NCBI GenBank assembly: GCA_003224905.1
Contig: QIAA01000158.1
Coordinates: 1 to 40,390, forward strand
Direction of reading: 5' to 3'
DNA length: 40,390 nt
Origin: Acidobacteriota bacterium
GTDB taxonomy: Bacteria; Acidobacteriota; Terriglobia; Terriglobales; Acidobacteriaceae
A program made the position numbers and the translations under genes. The notes under the pieces were generated by a model. That model did no database searches. It saw only the letters and a program-made list of their open reading frames with translations, and had not been told where the DNA came from. Shown piece after piece: positions 1-8,207 of the stretch (its first letter is position 1; each line of letters begins with the position of its first letter).

Positions 1-1132
1 CCGCCAGGTTCGCACAGGCGATCAGCAGAACAACGATCACTGCAAAGAGCAGGGTGCGCACCAAGGGTCGCGCTTGCTCCACCGTATCTTCGTGCAGCGG
101 CGTCACCACCGCGCGAATACGAAGACTGTGCATGTAGGCCGGATAGTCGCGCATCGTCTCCCGGGCCACTCGCTCGGCATCGCTTTGCGCCTGCTCGGCA
201 GTGATGCCGGGCTTTAAGCGCCCCACCATGCGAGAGTTCCACGACGCCGCGCTGCCCGCCGTAAATTCTTCTGGCTCGAGGCTGAGCGGAAGCCAAAGCT
301 CGCTGTGGTTCACATGCCCCGGGTTGAGCGGAAACTCGAACTCGCGCGGCATCACGCCGATCACGGTATAAGGCTTGCGGTAGAGAAGGATCTTGCTCCC
401 CAGTACGTTCGCATCGCCGTGGAAGCGGCTCCGCCACATGCCATAGCTCAGCACCGCCACTTGCTGGTGTTCTTCATCTTCGTGTTGCGTGAACGTGCGC
501 CCCAGCAGCGGTGGCACTCCCAGCGCGGCAAAGACCTCGCCGCTCATCCGCGTCCCATTCACTGCCGCCGGATCACCCGTGCCGGAGAGTTCAAACAACC
601 TTTGCCGATAGCCGCCGAGATGGCTAAAGCTTTGCGTGTCGCGCATGTAATTGCGGATGTCGGGAGCGGTTACGCTGGAGTGAGCGCAGGACGCGCAGTG
701 CGAGCCTTCAAGCACGTCTCCCAGGATGACCAGACGATCCGGGTCGGGGAACGGCAGCGGACGCAGCAGTACTCCCTCGACGATGGAAAAAATCGCCGTC
801 GTCGCCCCGATGCCCAGCGCCAGCATCAGGATGGCCGTCACTGTAAATCCAAGAGACCTGCGCAGTTGGCGGAGGGTATATCGAGTGTCTTGCAGAATCT
901 GGCCCAGCCCTTGAAACGCTCGCTCGTCGCGATGCAGTTGCGTCGCCTGCTCCACGCCTCCGTAGGCGACTCTGGCCGCCCGTCGTGCATCTTCACGGGT
1001 CATGCCCTGACGTAGATATTCGTCCTCCAGCAACATTAGATGTGCGCCAATCTCTCTTGCCAGTTCCGCTTCCACTTTGGAGTTGGCGAAAAGTAGATAA
1101 AACCTCAGAAACATCCGTCTCAGGTGCCTCAT
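1..1132 (-). CDS. MacB/FtsX-type ABC permease (ADOP family), partial
   Basis: The reading frame runs from an ATG at 1132 to the window edge, so only about the first 377 residues are present. The start lies 2 nt after the stop of the padR gene. The N-terminus (about residues 1-80) is a cytoplasmic helical region typical of acidobacterial duplicated orphan permeases. A transmembrane segment follows (near LALGIGATTAIFSIV, about residues 100-118), then a MacB periplasmic core domain with the usual LLRPLPFPDPDRLV start, and a second membrane helix begins at the window edge (LLFAVIVVLLIACANLA). Such proteins usually carry two FtsX permease units and have no ATPase encoded beside them; their substrate is generally unknown. 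Control by the adjacent PadR repressor is inferred from the gene pair. The family call is firm, the transported molecule is not known. Confidence 0.85.
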   Translation of the reverse strand, partial: MRHLRRMFLRFYLLFANSKVEAELAREIGAHLMLLEDEYLRQGMTREDARRAARVAYGGVEQATQLHRDERAFQGLGQILQDTRYTLRQLRRSLGFTVTAILMLALGIGATTAIFSIVEGVLLRPLPFPDPDRLVILGDVLEGSHCASCAHSSVTAPDIRNYMRDTQSFSHLGGYRQRLFELSGTGDPAAVNGTRMSGEVFAALGVPPLLGRTFTQHEDEEHQQVAVLSYGMWRSRFHGDANVLGSKILLYRKPYTVIGVMPREFEFPLNPGHVNHSELWLPLSLEPEEFTAGSAASWNSRMVGRLKPGITAEQAQSDAERVARETMRDYPAYMHSLRIRAVVTPLHEDTVEQARPLVRTLLFAVIVVLLIACANLA

Positions 1133-1134
1133 GG

Positions 1135-1482
1135 CTAAGACTCCTCAAGCAAGAGCCGTTCCACCAGAGCCGACATTCTTCTCCACGTCTGTGTCTCCTC
1201 CCCTAAGGCTTTCTGTCCCGCCTTGGTGATTTCGTAGTATTTGGCTTCCCGGTTGCTCTCGGTCCTTCCCCAGGTTCCCTTAATCCACCCGTACTGCTCC
1301 AGCCGCACTAATGCTGGATAGAGAGTGCCCTGGTTGAGGTTGAGCAGCCGATCGGAGATCTGCTGGAGACGCGTGGCAACTTGATAAGCGTGTTGCGGGC
1401 CCATCGTCGCGAGTGTGCGCAAAACGATGAGATCAAGTGTCCCCTGCAGCAGCTGGATTGATTCTTTTTCTTTATTAGACAT
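1135..1482 (-). CDS. PadR family transcriptional regulator
   Basis: A 115-residue protein with a PadR winged-helix domain over nearly its whole length. The recognisable parts are LLQGTLDLIVLRTLA near residue 10, the QGTLYPALVRLEQYGWI wing region near residue 55, and the KYYEITKAGQKAL segment near residue 85. PadR proteins are dimeric repressors, often responding to small molecules or to membrane and drug stress. The gene lies directly upstream of the ADOP permease (2-nt gap), a pairing that is very common in Acidobacteriota, so it most likely represses itself and the permease. A perfect 8-bp-arm palindrome sits just in front of its ATG and is a likely operator. Confidence 0.92.
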   Translation of the reverse strand: MSNKEKESIQLLQGTLDLIVLRTLATMGPQHAYQVATRLQQISDRLLNLNQGTLYPALVRLEQYGWIKGTWGRTESNREAKYYEITKAGQKALGEETQTWRRMSALVERLLLEES

Positions 1483-1531
1483 CCAAGTGGTCTCTCTAAA
1501 GAGAGACTACTACGTTTCACTTGGTTGTCAA
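1483..1531 (-). promoter_or_regulatory. padR promoter with nested inverted repeats (probable PadR operator)
   Basis: Immediately upstream of the padR ATG, 1490-1507 is a palindrome with 8-bp arms (GTCTCTCT and AGAGAGAC) and a 2-nt centre. It is flanked by a second inverted pair, CCAAGTG at 1483-1489 and CACTTGG at 1518-1524. On the minus strand a perfect -35 TTGACA lies at 1531-1526, and a weak -10 (TAGTCT) lies about 16 nt further on, touching the palindrome. A regulator bound here would block RNA polymerase, consistent with autorepression. PadR binding itself is inferred. Confidence 0.6.
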
Positions 1532-1825
1532 GTGGACTTCGTTCGAAATAACCCGTCGAGGAAGACCCCGCAGGCGCTGGCTGTCCGGGGCCTTCGGAAC
1601 CACACGACAATAGGAATCACCTCTCGCGCATCCATGTGGTCTCCGGTTTGGTCCCGGAACGTATGTGGATGACAAAGGCAGTTCAGAGGATCGTAGTGAG
1701 TTTGCCGTGTAGTCGGCTTTCGGAAACTAGCTTTCCATTCTCGGTCGGCAAGATCAGGACAATGTGCTCTTTGAGCCCAAATAGGGGCCTGAGGCGTTCC
1801 GGATGGTTGGTCGGCAATTCGGAAA
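1532..1825. other. intergenic region, no gene seen
   Basis: About 300 bp between the padR promoter and the end of the ankyrin gene. Small frames exist but none has a ribosome binding site or recognisable protein. A short imperfect direct repeat (TCGGAAACTA) occurs near 1719 and again near 1819. I see no convincing terminator or RNA. Confidence 0.4.
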
Positions 1826-2494
1826 CTAAGCGTCTGGCTGGCCTAACAAATACGCATCCATCGTGCGCCTCTCCGGATGGATTGAGATCCCGCCATAGCA
1901 CAGCTTCCTGAGAATTGAATCAGGGCGTTGGAACCAGCTCGCCCACGTGAGTGGCGAATCGCCGTTCATGTCCTTCGCGTCGACTCTTGCGCCAGCATCG
2001 AGAAGAAGCTGAATGGTGCCTTCAGCGGCGAAAGCTGCAGCGCGGTGCAGAGGAGTTTCGGCCCGAGTACGGCAGTCACGCATGAAGGCGCCGGTTTCGA
2101 TGGACGGCTTCGTCGCGCGGTTCGGATCGGCCCCGTTCGCGAGCAAGACTTTGGCGACCAGGTTCTGCGCGGGACGAGTTGAGGACATCGCGGCATGAAG
2201 AGGAGTTTCTCCCGTGTCGGGCAAGGGCAGGTTGACGTCAGCGCCTTTCTCAATGACGAATTGACAGAGCCGCCAGTGGCCGTGGAAAGCCGCGGCGTCG
2301 AGGCCCAGATTGTCTCCTAAGGATTCCAGGCATTCGCCGTTCGCGAGCAGGAACTTTATGGCACTCACGTCGCCATAGTATGCACACCAGTTAATGAGAG
2401 AGGTCCCATTCCTGTCCTTCGACGTGGCTAGGTTTCCATCGGCCAGGTAATCGAAGACGAGGTCAGTGCGGCCGTCTGCTATGCGATCGATCAC
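1826..2494 (-). CDS. ankyrin-repeat protein
   Basis: A 222-residue protein starting at GTG, chosen because a strong GGAGGAG ribosome binding site lies 5 nt upstream. It carries at least four ankyrin repeats; clear repeat cores are ALIDAAAFHGH-like (LGLDAAAFHGHWRLCQFVIE), GETPLHAAMS and AETPLHRAAAFAAEGTIQLL, plus a final DMNGDSPLTWAS. There is no signal peptide or membrane segment, so it is probably cytoplasmic and binds a protein partner that cannot be named from sequence. It lies 68 nt downstream of the YcxB-domain membrane protein on the same strand and may be cotranscribed with it. The short frame overlapping its 3' end on the same strand has no start signal and is treated as spurious. Confidence 0.85.
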   Translation of the reverse strand: MIDRIADGRTDLVFDYLADGNLATSKDRNGTSLINWCAYYGDVSAIKFLLANGECLESLGDNLGLDAAAFHGHWRLCQFVIEKGADVNLPLPDTGETPLHAAMSSTRPAQNLVAKVLLANGADPNRATKPSIETGAFMRDCRTRAETPLHRAAAFAAEGTIQLLLDAGARVDAKDMNGDSPLTWASWFQRPDSILRKLCYGGISIHPERRTMDAYLLGQPDA

Positions 2495-2562
2495 GTCTGC
2501 TCCTCCATGTGGTTCGCTGGTGGGAGCGAACGGCTGTAGGATAACCGAGCCTTCAGATTTGA

Positions 2563-3672
2563 TCAGTATGTTCCGCTTTGCTCTAGTGATCGCACGCTCG
2601 ACTTCACAGCGCCGCTGACGTTCTCACCGAGATTTTCGGCCAAAAGGCGTTCGAATTCAGCACTCTCGGTGTCATTAAAAGCTCGTTTGGGAAGGATCTC
2701 AAGTCCGGCGCGCGGATTGCGATAACAAAGCAGGTAGTTATGGCGGTCTTGAAGATAGCGACTAAATGATTTCCAGGGAAGGCGAGTCTGACCACCAATC
2801 CCCTCGAATCTCATTCCGTCTTGATTGAAGGAGAGCGTGAAAGACGCAGGGAATCTCCTCCGCCTCTTCTTGCCGGCAACATAAACCACGATGATTATCA
2901 ACGGGATCGCAGATGATACTGCTACTCCACCCCAATCAATTGTTGGGTTTAGACGTCGCAGAACGTAGACAATGCAATACACGGTGGATGCGACAGGAAA
3001 TAACCGATCAAACACCCTCTTCCAGCCCCGACCCTGAAAGAAATGGAGCAGTCGGGCTCGCACGTAGTCCGAGTACGTGCAGGTGACCCGCACGCTGCGT
3101 TCGTTCCAGGGACGCCCGCTGTTGAGATGACCGAGTATGTCGGCTCGAAACTCAGTGAGCTCGGCCTCGTTCTGAAAGGCAGACTTTGAAATCAGTAGAG
3201 GCTCGTTCTTCGTCTGGAGAAAAAGAAACTTTGGATGCTCGCGGAACGATATGAGGTACTCCCAAGGCCGAATCACCTGTCCACACCCACAACTCATGAC
3301 TAAGCCCGAATCCGTGGTCTCGACAACCTGCTGATCGCGACAATGCAACGCCTCGTACGCGGACCTCACCTGTGCGGCGTGCTGAGAACGAATCCGCGGC
3401 AACGACCGGCGATCGACGAACCAAAATAGCAGGGCAGCTACGGCTGCCAGAAGAAGACATAAGAGTCCAACATCGTGATCCGAACCTCCCTGCAGGGAGG
3501 AAGCGAAGACGAACATACCCACATATTGGCCAAGCAAGGCTAGGCCTAGAGATCCGAGCAGTGCGCAAAACGCAAAGATAACCCGGTAGGCTGGACTTTC
3601 CCTGGAATGGCGTGGAGGAGGAGGAAAGAGTGACTCGTAATCCTCATACGAAATACCATACCGAATACGCAC
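2563..3672 (-). CDS. membrane protein with two YcxB-like domains
   Basis: A 369-residue protein that appears to be an internal duplication. Each half has a pair of hydrophobic helices (about residues 30-86 and 222-265) followed by a soluble segment resembling the YcxB-like C-terminal domain. In the first half this reads from the CGQVIRPWEYLISF region to LLISKSAFQNEAELTEFRADI, in the second from QTRLPWKSFSRYLQD to LEILPKRAFNDTESAEFERLL. The Trp, the I/LP or ISK-x-AF and the acidic stretch before a Phe recur at matching places. YcxB-like proteins are widespread and of unknown function. Start is GTG; a perfect TATAAT box ends 8 nt upstream, so the mRNA may be almost leaderless. Confidence 0.6.
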   Translation of the reverse strand: MRIRYGISYEDYESLFPPPPRHSRESPAYRVIFAFCALLGSLGLALLGQYVGMFVFASSLQGGSDHDVGLLCLLLAAVAALLFWFVDRRSLPRIRSQHAAQVRSAYEALHCRDQQVVETTDSGLVMSCGCGQVIRPWEYLISFREHPKFLFLQTKNEPLLISKSAFQNEAELTEFRADILGHLNSGRPWNERSVRVTCTYSDYVRARLLHFFQGRGWKRVFDRLFPVASTVYCIVYVLRRLNPTIDWGGVAVSSAIPLIIIVVYVAGKKRRRRFPASFTLSFNQDGMRFEGIGGQTRLPWKSFSRYLQDRHNYLLCYRNPRAGLEILPKRAFNDTESAEFERLLAENLGENVSGAVKSSVRSLEQSGTY

Positions 3673-3680
3673 CGCAGGAG

Positions 3681-3686
3681 ATTATA
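3681..3686 (-). promoter_or_regulatory. -10 box (TATAAT) just upstream of the YcxB-like gene
   Basis: A consensus TATAAT on the minus strand ends 8 nt before the GTG at 3672. No good -35 sits at 16-18 nt. Transcription would start at about 3674, giving a nearly leaderless message. The box match is exact, the rest is inference. Confidence 0.4.
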
Positions 3687-4146
3687 GTCAGCGGCTTCCA
3701 AAACCCCTCGTTACGCAAGTCCAAGTGCTTTTGCATTTCCCTGGTTTTGGGTGGTCATACTTTTCATTGCGTGCCCCGGTTGATTGCGCTAGCCTTATTC
3801 CGCTCTCGCGATTCTCCCTTCCTTTATCTTTCCTCACGCTTGTTTCAACTCTGATCGCATTGTGTGTGCAAAACAGAGGGGTTATCGCTAAGGGCATACA
3901 ACATATGGTGTTTTATTCCTTGACCCCGGTCCAATTTCGCCGTTACAGTAGCTTTTATTTGTGCCGTGCCCTTTCCAGCCGGGGAGGCAGCGTATCCGAG
4001 GGAGCTGTCGAAGGAATCGAATTGGTAAACCCGGCAAGTACCAGCGAAATCCTAATACTCAATACGTCGATGACGATGCCGGGGGCGACTCATCCGCGAA
4101 TGCGAGCGGCGCTACATGTCCCAGACACTCAATCAAGGAGTGGACT
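3687..4146. other. divergent intergenic region upstream of smc
   Basis: About 460 bp between the minus-strand YcxB-like gene and smc. The smc reading frame stays open back to 3961, but that stretch has no ribosome binding site, no SMC homology and a composition unlike the rest. One possible smc promoter is TTGACC at 3920-3925 with TACAGT at 3944-3949 (18-nt spacer). No RNA gene is recognised. Confidence 0.4.
3920..3949 (+). promoter_or_regulatory. possible smc promoter
   Basis: TTGACC (-35, five of six) and TACAGT (-10, four of six) separated by 18 nt. It would give a 5' leader of about 190 nt before the TTG start of smc. It is the best match I found in the gap but remains weak evidence. Confidence 0.3.
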
Positions 4147-7100
4147 TTGCTCAAGCTGAAGAGGCTGCAGATTCTCGGATTCAAATCGTTCTGTGACCGC
4201 ACCGAGCTGAAGTTTCACGGTGAAGGTGTAGCTGCCATCATCGGGCCAAACGGCTGCGGGAAATCGAACATCGCCGACGCCATCTCCTGGGTTTTGGGTG
4301 AACAGTCAGCCAAGACCCTGCGCGGCTCGCGCATGGAAGATGTCATCTTTTCCGGCACGCGTGACCGCAATCCCACAGGCATGGCGGAAGTCTCGCTCGC
4401 GCTGATCGACCCGGAAGTTTACGACGGAGCCGACGCCGGCGATCCCACGGAAGTTGAAATCCAGGACGAAATGCCACGAGACGACTGGGACGAAGCGGAG
4501 ATCCGCGCGCAAAGCGCTGCGGAAGTCGAGCGCATGACCGAAGAAGCGCAGCCGGGCAAAAGTGAGGAAGTAGAAGCCGAAGCTGAAGGAGCACCTGCGC
4601 CGGAACCGCAGGGTCCGCACGTGGTGCTTAAAATCCGTCGTCGTAAATTTCAGCTCCAATTCAGAGCAGGAGAGATCGTTGTCACGCGGCGCCTATTCCG
4701 CTCAGGCGACAGCGAGTATCTGCTGAACGGAAAGCTGTGCCGCCTGCGCGATATTCAGGAACTGTTCATGGGAACGGGCCTGGGACCGGAGTCCTACGCT
4801 TTGATCGAGCAGGGACGCATTGGTCAGATTCTCAGCAGCCGGCCGACTGATCGCCGCGCCATCATTGAAGAAGCCGCCGGGATCACGAAGTTCAAAACCA
4901 AGAAGCGGCTGGCCGAAGCGCGCCTTGAGGAATCCAAGCAAAACCTGTCGCGAGTTAACGACATCTTTGACGAAGTAACCCGGCAGATGAATTCTCTCAA
5001 GCGTCAGGCTTCCAAGGCCGAGCGATACGCCAAGCTGCGCGACGAGATGCGTGCCAAATTGCGCGTGGTATTAGCCAGCAAGTTTGCCCAACTCGATAAT
5101 CAGGGCACTGCTTTGGAAACGCAGATCAATGAGATCTCCGAGGAAATCCGGCAGCAGAGCGAGTCCTTGCAGCAGCTCGAGTCCGAAAACAGCGCGGGCA
5201 CCCAGCGCGGGTACGCGATCCAGGAAGAGCTGCGCGAAAATCGCGAACGCTTAAATGAAATAAAGCTGGAATCTGAGCGTGCGCAGGCTCAACGGCGACA
5301 TAACGAAGAGCGCTGCACTGAGCTGATCTTGCGCTCAGCGTCATCTGAAAATGAACTGGCACAGGCGCGCAGCCGGCTGAGGGAACTCGAGGAAGAGGAG
5401 ACGGCCCATCGCCGGATCCTGGAATCAGCCGCGGATGATGTGTCGGCGGCACGGCAGGAACTCGTGCGGTGGCAGGAGCAAGAGAACGTAGCGGCCGACG
5501 CGCTGAGCAAGCTCGATCAGCAGCAGGAGCAATCGCGAAGCGCGATTCTGGAGGCTGTGGCTGCTGTCTCCGATCTCCGCAACCAGCTGACCCAGGCGCA
5601 AGAGCGCATGGCGGCCCTGGATCGCGAAGGGCAACGGCTACGGGCCGAAATGGCCAGTTCGGCCTCGCAAGTAGAAGGCTTCGGCGGAAAACGCGGGCAG
5701 CTTGCGCTCGAGTTTGAAACCGTGTCGCAGCGCGTCGCCGGCCTGACCGGAGAGATTACGCGAACCCGTCAATCGCTCGATTCCAAACGTCGCGAGGAAA
5801 CCGAAGGCAAGAACCGCCTGGACAGCCTGCGGTCGGAGTACGCATCCGCCATCGGCAAGAGAGGTTCTCTCGAGGCCGTAATCGCTGAGCACGGTTATTC
5901 AACGGAGTCGGTTCGGCGTCTCTTCCAGTCTGGCGCGTTGCAGGGCGGGCTAGCTCCGGCAGGGGTGCTCGCTGATTTTCTGGAAGTCGAGCCGCGCTAT
6001 GAAGGCGTGGTCGAGGATTTCCTGCGCGACGAATTGAATTACATCGTGGTGAAGTCGTGGGACGCCGCCGATGAAGGCCTCCGCGTTTTGCGCACTGGTG
6101 TGGACGGCCGCGCCACTTTTCTGGTTCACCCCGATGATTCTCAGGCCAAGTTCTCGTTTTTGGTGGACGAAAACGGCCGGTCTGCGCCTCCCGATCAATC
6201 TATCGTGCCGCTGAAGAATACGCTACGCGTTCTCAATGGCTTTGGAAAATCGCTGGAGGTCATCTTTCCCAAGTTGCGCGATGGGTACATCGTGCCCGAA
6301 CCGGCATTTGCGCGCGCCCTGGCGCTGGAAAATCCTGACGCATTCTTTCTGGCGCACTCCGGAGAATGCTTTCACAATGTGACGGTCACCGGCGGCAAAC
6401 AGCGCGCTGAAGGCCCGCTTTCCATGAAGCGCGAGTTGCGCGAGGTGACGAGAATTCTCGCTGAGCTGGAGCAGTCCTTACGCACCGAAGAGCTGCGAGT
6501 TCTTACATCAGGACGCGAAATCAAAGAGCTGACTTCTTTATTAGACCGGCTGGAGAACGAGAAGCGTGAGGCCGAAAAGCAGGCCATGACTTCTGGACAC
6601 ATGCTGCAGCAGCTCGAGTCTGAAATGACGCGGGCCACCGAACGTGTGTCCGCTTACAGGCAGGAGCTGGAGCGCCTGGTCAGGGAACGATCAGAACAGC
6701 AATCCATCATATCAAGTCGCGCGGCTGAGATAGCAGCAGCTGAAGCCAGCCGCGCCGAACTTGAGCGCGTTACCACGTCAATGCAGGAGCAGTTCACGGA
6801 CGTGCGACGGCGGCGCGAAGCAGCAGCGCAGAACGCTTCCCAGCACCTCGCGCGTGTAGCGACTCTCGAAGAACGCCACCGCAGTGCCGCCGCCGTGCTG
6901 CAGCGTATCGAATCAGTGCTGGCTGAAATGCGCGAACGGGTAAGCACCCTCGCGTCGCAGATCGACTCATCCGCGGCTGAAAAGCTGCAACGCGAGAATG
7001 ATAATCAGAGCCTCGCTGATCACCTGTTGGCGTTAGAAGCTGAGCGGAACGCCAGTGAAGCACGCGAGGGACTACTGCAAGTTGAATCCGAGCAGGTACG

Positions 7101-7962
7101 CGCGCGCTTGGCAGAAATTGAAGAGGCGCTACGCCAGGCGAGATCTTTGCTGGACCAGGCTCGCGATCGCCGCGCCGAGATATCTACGGCGCTAGCCAAA
7201 TTGCAGTCGGATGCGCAGCACATGCGCGAAACCTGCCTGAATGAACTGAACATCGAGCGTGAGGAGTTGATGGCCGACAGCACGCTCTCAATTCTGAGCG
7301 GCGAACAACTGTCCACGGAAGATCAGGCATACCGCGAGCTGCGCACAAAGCTCGACGTGATGGGCCCGGTAAACATGATGGCGCTTGAGGAATATAGAGA
7401 AACCGCAGAGCGCCATACGTTTCTCGAGACTCAGCGCAAAGATCTGCTCGAATCCATCGACAATACGCTGGCGACGATCCGCGAAATCGATACCTTCTCT
7501 CGCCACAAATTCCAGGAGGCGTTCGAGAAGATCAACGAGAATTTCCAGACCACATTCCGCAAGCTATTTGGCGGGGGACATGCCTTCATGCGCCTAACGG
7601 ATGAAGAGAACAGCGCCGAAAGCGGAATTGATGTGGTCGCGTCCCCTCCTGGCAAGAAGCTGCAGAACGTGCTGCTTCTCTCCGGCGGAGAAAAAGCTCT
7701 CACCGCTCTCGCCCTGCTGGTGGGAATCTTCCGTTATCAGCCCAGCCCGTTCTGCATCCTTGATGAAGTCGATGCTCCACTGGACGAGGCCAATATCGGC
7801 CGGTTCACCGAACTGGTGCAGGAAATGAGCATACAGACTCAATTCGTGCTCATCACTCACAGCAAGAAGACCATGAGCATTGCTCCTGTGCTCTACGGCG
7901 TAACCATGCAGGAGCCCGGAGTATCGAAGCTGGTATCGGTGAAGTTCGGGGCTACTGCGTAA
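4147..7962 (+). CDS. smc: chromosome segregation protein SMC
   Basis: A 1271-residue SMC ATPase, the core of the condensin-like complex that organises and segregates the chromosome with ScpA/ScpB. I chose the TTG at 4147 because AAGGAG lies 6 nt upstream and the protein then begins MLKLKRLQILGFKSF, as SMC proteins do; longer starts back to 3961 look spurious. Walker A is GPNGCGKS (residues 33-40). Two long coiled-coil arms flank a hinge (about residues 590-720). The C-terminal head has the signature LSGGEKALTAL (from about residue 1178) and Walker B FCILDEVD (1202-1209). Odd feature: a roughly 80-residue insertion very rich in Glu, Asp and Ala (about residues 89-172) sits in the N-terminal head, where the Bacillus protein has only a short linker. 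Confidence 0.96.
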   Translation: MLKLKRLQILGFKSFCDRTELKFHGEGVAAIIGPNGCGKSNIADAISWVLGEQSAKTLRGSRMEDVIFSGTRDRNPTGMAEVSLALIDPEVYDGADAGDPTEVEIQDEMPRDDWDEAEIRAQSAAEVERMTEEAQPGKSEEVEAEAEGAPAPEPQGPHVVLKIRRRKFQLQFRAGEIVVTRRLFRSGDSEYLLNGKLCRLRDIQELFMGTGLGPESYALIEQGRIGQILSSRPTDRRAIIEEAAGITKFKTKKRLAEARLEESKQNLSRVNDIFDEVTRQMNSLKRQASKAERYAKLRDEMRAKLRVVLASKFAQLDNQGTALETQINEISEEIRQQSESLQQLESENSAGTQRGYAIQEELRENRERLNEIKLESERAQAQRRHNEERCTELILRSASSENELAQARSRLRELEEEETAHRRILESAADDVSAARQELVRWQEQENVAADALSKLDQQQEQSRSAILEAVAAVSDLRNQLTQAQERMAALDREGQRLRAEMASSASQVEGFGGKRGQLALEFETVSQRVAGLTGEITRTRQSLDSKRREETEGKNRLDSLRSEYASAIGKRGSLEAVIAEHGYSTESVRRLFQSGALQGGLAPAGVLADFLEVEPRYEGVVEDFLRDELNYIVVKSWDAADEGLRVLRTGVDGRATFLVHPDDSQAKFSFLVDENGRSAPPDQSIVPLKNTLRVLNGFGKSLEVIFPKLRDGYIVPEPAFARALALENPDAFFLAHSGECFHNVTVTGGKQRAEGPLSMKRELREVTRILAELEQSLRTEELRVLTSGREIKELTSLLDRLENEKREAEKQAMTSGHMLQQLESEMTRATERVSAYRQELERLVRERSEQQSIISSRAAEIAAAEASRAELERVTTSMQEQFTDVRRRREAAAQNASQHLARVATLEERHRSAAAVLQRIESVLAEMRERVSTLASQIDSSAAEKLQRENDNQSLADHLLALEAERNASEAREGLLQVESEQVRARLAEIEEALRQARSLLDQARDRRAEISTALAKLQSDAQHMRETCLNELNIEREELMADSTLSILSGEQLSTEDQAYRELRTKLDVMGPVNMMALEEYRETAERHTFLETQRKDLLESIDNTLATIREIDTFSRHKFQEAFEKINENFQTTFRKLFGGGHAFMRLTDEENSAESGIDVVASPPGKKLQNVLLLSGGEKALTALALLVGIFRYQPSPFCILDEVDAPLDEANIGRFTELVQEMSIQTQFVLITHSKKTMSIAPVLYGVTMQEPGVSKLVSVKFGATA

Positions 7963-8146
7963 CGCAATACGCGAGAGGTTTTCTTACTGCTGTACAACGC
8001 TTCAGGCATCCTCGGCCATCCTCAGCTTTTCCACAAACAGGTCCTTGAAAACGCGCTACAGATGGGGCGTTCAACGATTCTAGAAACTGTCAATACTTTT
8101 GCACCAGGTGACCCAGCAGGGCGCGACAGTTCTCAGTGACAAACCG

Positions 8147-8174
8147 TTGACAAAAAATTCTGAAGGACTAAAAT
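8147..8174 (+). promoter_or_regulatory. strong sigma-70-type promoter of purC
   Basis: A perfect TTGACA at 8147-8152, a 16-nt spacer and TAAAAT at 8169-8174 (five of six). The purC ATG follows 33 nt after the -10 box. The downstream cvpA-like gene is probably read from the same promoter. Confidence 0.75.
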
Positions 8175-8207
8175 ACGCGACTGTTTTCCGGCCTGTAGAA
8201 TTTCCCT

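Noticed and set aside
305..1015. Plus-strand open frame of 236 codons
   Set aside because: It lies opposite the MacB/FtsX permease, whose frame has clear homology; the plus-strand protein has no recognisable domain or ribosome binding site.
1683..1901. Short minus-strand frame overlapping the ankyrin 3' end
   Set aside because: No start signal and no homology; the ankyrin frame reads through cleanly to its usual C-terminus.
3961..4146. Longer smc start upstream of the TTG
   Set aside because: The extra 62 codons have no SMC similarity and no ribosome binding site, while AAGGAG sits 6 nt before the TTG that gives the normal SMC N-terminus.
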